Part shown: piece after piece, positions 58,722 to 64,000 of the stretch | How the letters are laid out: every line of letters starts with the position of its first letter | How positions within the stretch are numbered: position 1 is the first letter of the stretch | DNA from: Megalonaias nervosa | Lineage: Eukaryota > Mollusca > Bivalvia > Unionida > Unionidae | Direction of reading: 5' to 3' | NCBI GenBank assembly: GCA_016617855.1 | Contig: JAECUM010004938.1 | Coordinates: forward strand, 54,131 to 118,130 | DNA length: 64,000 nt | Notes under the pieces: generated by a model | Database searches by the model: none | What the model was told of the DNA's origin: nothing | The model's input: only the letters and a program-made list of their open reading frames with translations | Translations under genes and position numbers: made by a program

Positions 58722-59113
58722 ATGTTAGTGTCAATCTGACTCCGGGTCGGATTAAAAAGCTACAATCAGTATCAAAAGATAACTGTGGAATAAAAATAGC
58801 ACTAAAAAAAGATCAAATCCAAGGTGGTCGAAATAAATTATCACTGTCAGAACATCAACACAGGCACTTCAATGAGGCCAAACGATCAAAGACCGGTATA
58901 CGACTTAATCTTTCTGCGGGTGCCATTAAAGACACCGCTAAGACGAGTGGTACATTTCCACTTCTTGCTGCTATACCAGCGTTAATAGCAGCTGCAGCCC
59001 CAGCTGTTGCAAAAGCAGCTGCGTTAGGTGCTGTTGGAACCGCCGCTGGAATGGCATTAAAGAAAGCAACAGGTCACGGAATAAAAACTTCCAAGAAAAG
59101 GGAAAAGGTCTAA
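58722..59113 (+). pseudogene. conserved Gly/Ala-rich protein, start disrupted
   Basis: The counterpart of 19825-20217. The body (VNLTPGRIKKLQSVSK ... LSLSEHQHRHFNEAKRS ... PLLAAIPALIAAAAPAVAKA ... GHGIKTSKK) is open to TAA 59111, but the only nearby ATG (58722) is in another frame, so a base change near the start has disconnected it. Beyond the stop, GKGLRLPGT- and GLRIPGT-like pieces in another frame may be the original C-terminal tail. Confidence 0.6.
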
Positions 59114-59189
59114 GACTGCCAGGGACCCCACATTCGTGATACGAAAAGGGTTTAAGAATTCCCGGGACAGTTCGGTTGATTCTTCAAAT

Positions 59190-59610
59190 CTCCAATTTTG
59201 ATTTACTTGATGCTGCTAAGCAATTAAACATGTAAAACTTCAGAGGTGTTTTTATGCGTGACCAATTACCGCATAACCCAAACCGTGTTGAAACTGGTAT
59301 CACTAATCTCGATAAACACTCTGGTCCAGATACTTACTGAGTTGCATACGCAATTGATCCACGTGGAATTGTTTATTTCGATTCGTATGGACTGGCGCCA
59401 CCAAAAGAATTTTTACAATATAGTAATTTACCCGGTGATATACCAGTATAGTATTCAACATTACCAATACAAACAATAACTGATCCGCCGATATGTGGAC
59501 GTGAAGTACTCGCCGTACTCGACGTTGTATCATTGGCACCGCCAGGAAAACCACCTCATAAAGTTGTACACGAATACACCACCAAACGACATAGTCGTAC
59601 GCTGTTTTAA
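59190..59610 (+). pseudogene. adenovirus-type protease, catalytically dead
   Basis: Recognised from SNFDLLDAAKQL, NFRGVFMRDQLP, ETGITNLDKHSGP, YFDSYGLAPPKEF and CGREVLAVLD. In-frame stops lie at 59233, 59338 and 59449. The His-Trp of the active site (GTHW in element 1) is TY-stop here, and the catalytic Cys of CGxxC is Val. Two catalytic residues and the reading frame are therefore gone, while overall family resemblance remains. Confidence 0.8.
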
Positions 59611-59617
59611 AGAGATA

Positions 59618-60733
59618 ATGGTAAATATAATGGTAGATATTTACGGAAGATCTTCTCGCGGTAAAGCTCAGCATCAAGGTGAATTATCCAAGTATGCAAC
59701 TCTTGACCACCTCAGAAATGAAATCGATGATTTGTTAAACATTACAAGCGTTGATCAAAATGAAGTCGTTGTTTTTCAGGATAAATAAGGACGATGATTA
59801 AAAACAAGCAAAATACAACTACCAGATGTGCTCATACGAATTCCCACGGCAGTTGTTAATAATATGGTTACTTTTACTGATCAAGGTAAAATACAAGATT
59901 CCGGTACGTCAGTTAACGATTATGTCAAGAAAACTGGTGATGCATTCACTGATATCATTATCATGAACAAAAATAAAATTACATACCTTGGAAACCCAGC
60001 CGCAGATACAGACGCCGCAACATAAAAATACGTCGATGATAAAGAATCTAAGTTTGTGTTGGCTAACGGTGGTATTATGCGTGCATTTCTCAACATAAAT
60101 AATAATGGTATTGATAATCTCAGAACAACAGAATCAGATTTTGACGCTGCAACGAACAAAAACGTCGACGATAGTAACATCCCGATGACGACATCATTAA
60201 CAACAATCAATGATGGAATGGCCGCATTGAGAACTGATTTTTCTAATCACGTACAAACGTTTCTAAATTTTCGTAGAAACATAAAGAGAGCTATAAATGA
60301 ATTTCTTGGAAGCCCAGCGGTTGTTGATATTAAACTCGCTGATATTAATATAAAACTAAATGATATTATCAGTGGAATTCCTAATATTATTAATAAAACT
60401 AATCGGATTAAAATTCCTCACAAGCAGATCATCAATGTTACCACATTAGCATCAGGATCATCAACATGGTCACAACAAAATAACACTATCAAACATACTG
60501 CGGAAGTCACTGGTGTGTATAAGCTGTCATTGTTCAGCGGTGCAAACTTTAGTATATTTACTACGTATCTATGGCGTCATTCAACCGATAATTTTTCTGG
60601 AACCGTATCTATTGTGTTAAAGAACGATGATGAGGAAACAATTCTGCTGGAAAAATATGATAAAAAAATAACCGCAGCGTCTTACTGGTGGTGTCTGGAA
60701 TTTGTCTCTGAAACACCTCAATTAATTACTTAG
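59618..60733 (+). pseudogene. fiber-like protein with three in-frame stops
   Basis: A single frame of about 371 codons from ATG 59618 with stops at 59786, 59795 and 60023. The start VDIYGRSSRGKA resembles the start of other Polinton fibers as I recall. A shaft-like repeat follows twice: KKTGDAFTDIIIMNKNKITY ... GNPAADTDAA, then LANGGIMRAFLNINNNGID with TESDFDAATNKNVDD. The head (STWSQQNNTIKHTAEVTGVY to VSETPQLIT) is beta-rich and unlike the discoidin-like head of element 1, so the two elements may have recognised different receptors. Confidence 0.65.
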
Positions 60734-60746
60734 TACTTAAAATATA

Positions 60747-61087
60747 ATGAATCAAACTTCGTTCGACGCTCTCTGTTACAAATTTAATCAAGTATGTAAG
60801 TGGCAAACCAAGTTGAAAAATATCATCGACGATTATACAGTAAAAGTCAAAAATATCGCAGATGTGCAGTTATCGTTGACATAATTGTATATTCTGCTTC
60901 AGCTGTTTTCGCTGGAACCGGCATATTGTTATCAATGATAACAATGTCATCGCCTGCAGTTGTAACAATTTGTGTTTCAGCCGCAACAACAATTGCTGGT
61001 ATTCTTAATATCATCGCAAGAAAGATATCCACGTGCGCAAATGCAAAATTACATGAGTACATAAAAAACTACATACAGCAACGATAG
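60747..61087 (+). pseudogene. two-helix membrane protein, frameshifted
   Basis: ATG 60747 (AAATATAATG) begins SFDALCYKFNQVCKWQTKL. A frameshift between about 60800 and 60830 leads into CAVIVDIIVYSASAVFAGTG and PAVVTICVSAATTIAGILN, two membrane helices, then a basic tail to 61087. Same architecture as 27471-27845. Confidence 0.6.
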
Positions 61088-61279
61088 CATACTCCAAATT
61101 ATCATCGTTGATTTCATCATATCTCAGCGATGGAATAACAACAGATAACGAGTTCACAGAAATGATCCTGATTTTTCAATAAGTAATCCAACAAACAGTT
61201 GGAAAAGAGGTATTAGAAAATCCTATTGTAGGTAGAGAACCGGAAGAAATCTCGATTTAGAATCTGGGGTTTAATAATA
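61088..61279 (+). other. short coding-like remnant
   Basis: A plus-strand frame reads TDNEFTEMILIFQ, stop, VIQQTVGKEVLENPIVGREP before another stop. Possibly a displaced piece of a neighbouring gene; unassigned. Confidence 0.25.
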
Positions 61280-62747
61280 ATGTCAACAAACGAATTACTA
61301 TAACAGATCGTCACTAATACAACACCGGGAAAAACAACGATGATATCGGCGAGTTCAACCAATCCTGAATTTAGCGTTAACTTTCCAACTGCGATTCCAG
61401 CGAAAGAAATAGCGCTAGCACAATTACGAGTTTATTATAGTTGGCCAAATATTAGATCAAAACCATTTGGTGGGTTACAAGCAAATAATTCACTTGTATT
61501 TGCTAATAAGAATAAACCCGACGGAACTCCCGAAATGGCAAGTTGTAAGTATGCCTACAGGTTGTTATCAAATAGAACAGATCAACGATGAATTCCAACG
61601 CAGAACAAAATCTATTACAGGAAAATAATCCAAAATGGCAATTACTATTCACGAACCAACTTTATCAGCGGCGATAGAAGTAAATTCAACCGACTACGCC
61701 GTAGATATTTTTCAAAGTTCGATCAGATCTGTGTTAGGATGGCCTGATTTTGCGCCTGTTTATCAAGGACCGTCAGAACCAAAGATTGAGGAATTTAAGA
61801 CAGAAAAAAAAATATTTATAAAACTTTCAGAATATCGGAAAAAACATCCATGGTCTTATATAAAGTTTGAAGAAAATCTAGATGATGAAAAATATTATTT
61901 TACTGATTTTGATGGTAGAAAGATTCCCAAGCAGAAAAACCAATATTTAGTTCTAGATTTGTGGATGGAAGATTTATTGAAAATATAGTTGATGAAAAAT
62001 TCATTAGATAATTTTTAGACACATTTAAACCTGATTATAATAAAACAGCTGATGATTTACTTAATCTTTTTCTTCACTATCACAACATTACAATGCAGAT
62101 GTAAAACAACAGATAATTGAAACGATACAACATCATAATAAACTTGTATCAGATTTAGCTATTTTTAATCGAAGTATTATATTATTAGCAACGACTATAG
62201 ATAAAGAAAATCATTATACAACACCGGAATCAAAACAATTATTTGTTAACCATTATAAAATAACAGAAAAGGATTTACCAACATTTATAATTCTAAATTT
62301 TATTAATACTACTGAAATAAAAAGACTAGTTAATGATATTATTGATGAATATTTTCCACAAATACTTGAATCATGGAGAAAAATAGCACCGCCAGCGATA
62401 ATTCTCAAACATAATAACGATCCATACGGTGGAGACCGCCATATTTAACCTGGTATTGTAAATATTACATCAAGAATCGCAGTCAACCTTGTATGTGACG
62501 TAATTGATGGACGTTATCAAGTAGACCTTGAAAAATCCAATTAGGCCCAGCAGGGATACATCTTATATAAATTTACCCTCAAGTACATCCAGGGCATTTA
62601 ATTGTATCAGAACCAATTAATCCCGTTTATCTGAGGTGTCATAATCCGCTATTATCAAGAATTCATTTCAAACTTACTGACCAGATTGGACACTTGTTGG
62701 ATTTACAAGGAGAGTCACTAAGTATAAATCTGTATGTGCGTTCGTGA
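61280..62747 (+). pseudogene. penton minor capsid protein split by a large internal insertion
   Basis: N-terminal penton coding from ATG 61280 (stop at codon 8) includes NPEFSVNFPTAIPAKEIALA and YYSWPNI. A frameshift near 61545 leads to CYQIEQINDEFQRRTKS and FQSSIRSVLGW (about 61740). Penton coding resumes at about 62400-62530 (VNITSRIAVNLVCDVIDGRY) and ends with VSEPINPVYLRC and the diagnostic LTDQIGHLLDLQGE...LYVRS at 62747. The intact element 1 penton is 762 bp; this one spans 1468 bp. The excess, about 61750-62400, encodes unrelated protein-like sequence described separately. Confidence 0.8.
61750..62400 (+). other. protein-like insertion inside the penton gene
   Basis: About 215 codons with a few stops and frame changes lie between the two penton halves. 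The first piece (61750-61988) contains KLSEYRKKHPWSYIKFEEN, YYFTDFDGRKIPKQKNQY and VLDLWMEDL. After stops come FLDTFKPDYNK, QQIIETIQHHNKLVSDLAI, TPESKQLFVNHYKITEKDLP and DIIDEYFPQILESWRK. The character is acidic and helical. I recognise no family. It may be an insertion domain of this penton lineage, or a captured gene. Confidence 0.5.
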
Positions 62748-62779
62748 GTTCGTGAACTAGAACACTGGAATCAGTATTT

Positions 62780-63560
62780 TATTAAACCAAAAAAATCTGT
62801 CCAATACATTATCAGAATAAAAAATAAATATTATTATCTGATGGGGTAAATGGGACTTGAAAACGAGAAAATCAAGACTAAAAACAGATAATAAATAAAT
62901 CTGATTCTGAAATAAATATTTATTACTCTGATTCTGGAATAAATATTAATCTGATTATGGTTCTGAAATAATTATCATTATAATAAAAAATAAATTTTAA
63001 CAGAATTTATTTTTTACTGATTTTTCACAATTTCATTGGGTAAATGGTACTTGAAATTGTTAAAATCAGTAAGATTTCACAATTTGATAGGGTAAATGGT
63101 ACTCAAAGCTGAGAAAATCAGTGACATTTCACAATTTGATGGGGTAAATGGTACTTGAAACTGAAAAATCAAGACTAAAAACAAAAATATAAATCTGATT
63201 CTGAAATAAATATTATTATAATAAAAATAAATATTTTATTATCTGATTCCTAAACAGATATTATAATAATAAAATAAATATAACAGAATTTATTTTTTTT
63301 ACTGATTTTCATGATCTGATGAGGTAAATGGTACTCAAAATCGTATTTGATAATCTGATGTTGTAAATGATACTCAAAACTGAGAAAATCAGTTAGATTT
63401 CACAATTTGATGGGATAAATGATATTCAAAATTATAAAAATCCTACCAAAAAAGGAAGAAAAAAAAATATTATAATAACAAATAAATGATTCTGAATAAA
63501 AAAAATAAAAATATTTCTGAATAAATATTATTGATTATAAATAATTAATTTTTTTTTACT
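62780..63560. repeat. AT-rich minisatellite, about 48-50 bp units
   Basis: At least seven diverged units contain a CACAATTTGATGGGGTAAAT / GGTACTCAAAACTGAGAAAA core (near 62837, 63030, 63078, 63127, 63312, 63353, 63402), interleaved with AAATAAATATTATTATAAT-type and CTGATTCTGAAATAAAT-type filler. Noncoding. Confidence 0.8.
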
Positions 63561-63574
63561 GTAGTTCGACTCTG

Positions 63575-63904
63575 TCAAGGACTCTGCCAAAAGTTTCGTT
63601 TAGCCATTACCACAGTCACTGGGCCAGTACTTTCACTGTGACTACTTTCACTTTCGCTTTTATAATGGCTTGTTTCAGAAGTTGACATAATCTTTCTCAA
63701 TTGCCTTACACGATTATTCACAATCTTTTTTGTTTCGTACTCGTGAGATAATTCTAACTTAATTTTCTCAATAGAATGTGCGAGTGGAATAAATTTTGCA
63801 ACCTGCGCGTCATCAACCATTGCCAAGGATTGTAACATAGATCGATGAATCAACTTCATAAATTTGTAATCAGATGGTAATGTATATTTTTGTTCAAATT
63901 TTCG
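63575..63904 (-). CDS. unidentified helical protein fragment
   Basis: The frame is open from about 63922 (VDGGRLQQRKFEQKY; no ATG) and from ATG 63859 to stop 63575. The helical core (FIPLAHSIEKIKLELSHEYE, NNRVRQLRKIMS) is followed by a Ser/Glu-rich tail. Open reading upstream of the ATG suggests a truncated 5' end or an exon. No family recognised; it may be transposon-derived. Confidence 0.35.
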   Translation of the reverse strand, partial: RKFEQKYTLPSDYKFMKLIHRSMLQSLAMVDDAQVAKFIPLAHSIEKIKLELSHEYETKKIVNNRVRQLRKIMSTSETSHYKSESESSHSESTGPVTVVMAKRNFWQSP

Positions 63905-63934
63905 TTGTTGTAATCGCCCTCCATCGACAATGTG

Positions 63935-64000
63935 TCAGTCACAGGTTTCGAACTCAAGAACTCGAGCACGATAATTCAACGCTTTAACACTGCACCACAG
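63935..64000 (-). repeat. tRNA-like sequence cut by the window edge
   Basis: The minus strand reads GGTGCAGTGTTAAAGCGTTG (A-box-like), then TTGAGTTCGAAACCTGTGAC (B-box-like, with the GTTCGAAAC core). Probably a SINE head. The 5' end lies outside the window. Confidence 0.5.

Larger units (their letters stand above)
55849..62747 (+). mobile_element. second Polinton-like capsid module (element 2), partial
   Basis: Nine plus-strand genes reproduce the structural block of a Polinton: coiled coil, helical protein, pVI-like, major capsid, Gly/Ala-rich, protease, fiber, membrane hairpin and penton. Proteins are clearly diverged from element 1, and the fiber, hairpin and penton are placed differently (all on one strand), so it is not a duplicate of element 1. 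No polymerase, integrase, ATPase or terminal inverted repeats were found in the window. Most genes carry stops or frameshifts. Confidence 0.9.

Noticed and set aside
62780..63560. CRISPR-like repeat array
   Set aside because: Units are diverged, spacers are not unique or constant in length, and the context is animal genomic DNA. It is a minisatellite.

Overview
The window is AT-rich animal genomic DNA with no bacterial-style operons. It is full of long dinucleotide and tetranucleotide microsatellites, tRNA-derived SINE-like sequences, dispersed repeats and decayed gene fragments. A decayed Mab-21-family gene with the long C-terminal extension I associate with molluscs, two cytochrome P450 fragments and the repeat style suggest a lophotrochozoan, most likely a mollusc. 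That placement is inference. No conserved single-copy host gene is complete here.

The main content is a virus-like Polinton/Maverick transposon, element 1, at 10474-28221 (17,748 bp). It has 191-bp terminal inverted repeats beginning AG, and a 5-bp direct repeat (GTTGT) immediately outside both ends. On the minus strand, from right to left, it carries a packaging ATPase, two helical/coiled-coil proteins, penton-type minor capsid protein, a small pVI-like protein, double-jelly-roll major capsid protein, a conserved Gly/Ala-rich protein, a 57-residue pX-like protein hidden in another frame, the adenovirus-type cysteine protease, a small zinc-binding protein, a PLA2-integrase-chromodomain fusion, and protein-primed family B DNA polymerase. 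On the plus strand it carries an HNH endonuclease with two HNH-like modules, an acidic protein, a repeat-built fiber ending in a discoidin-like domain, a large helical protein and a two-helix membrane protein. Together these would supply replication, integration, capsid assembly, maturation and genome packaging. Many genes hold frameshifts or stops (polymerase, integrase, major capsid, fiber, HNH), while protease, penton and most of the ATPase still read cleanly, so this copy is fossil or recently dead unless some lesions are sequencing errors.

A second and clearly diverged Polinton-like capsid module, element 2, lies on the plus strand at about 55849-62747. It has a coiled-coil protein, an unidentified protein, pVI-like protein, major capsid, Gly/Ala-rich protein, protease, fiber, membrane hairpin and penton. 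I see no polymerase, integrase, ATPase or terminal repeats. Its protease has lost catalytic residues and its penton is split by about 640 bp of apparently once-coding sequence.

Layout: 1-10473 is host DNA with the Mab-21 pseudogene, a P450 heme-region fragment and microsatellites. 10474-28221 is element 1. 28222-31100 holds a P450 N-terminal fragment and small repeats. 31100-50640 is dominated by three copies of a 2-3 kb dispersed or duplicated repeat plus SINE and microsatellite insertions. 50640-55530 is mostly featureless. 55531-62747 is an inverted repeat followed by element 2. 62780-63560 is an AT-rich minisatellite. 63575-64000 holds an unidentified open frame and a tRNA-like sequence. 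Element genes in both copies repeatedly start at ATG codons with a TATA/TATAAT-like string a few bases upstream, a possible shared promoter design.
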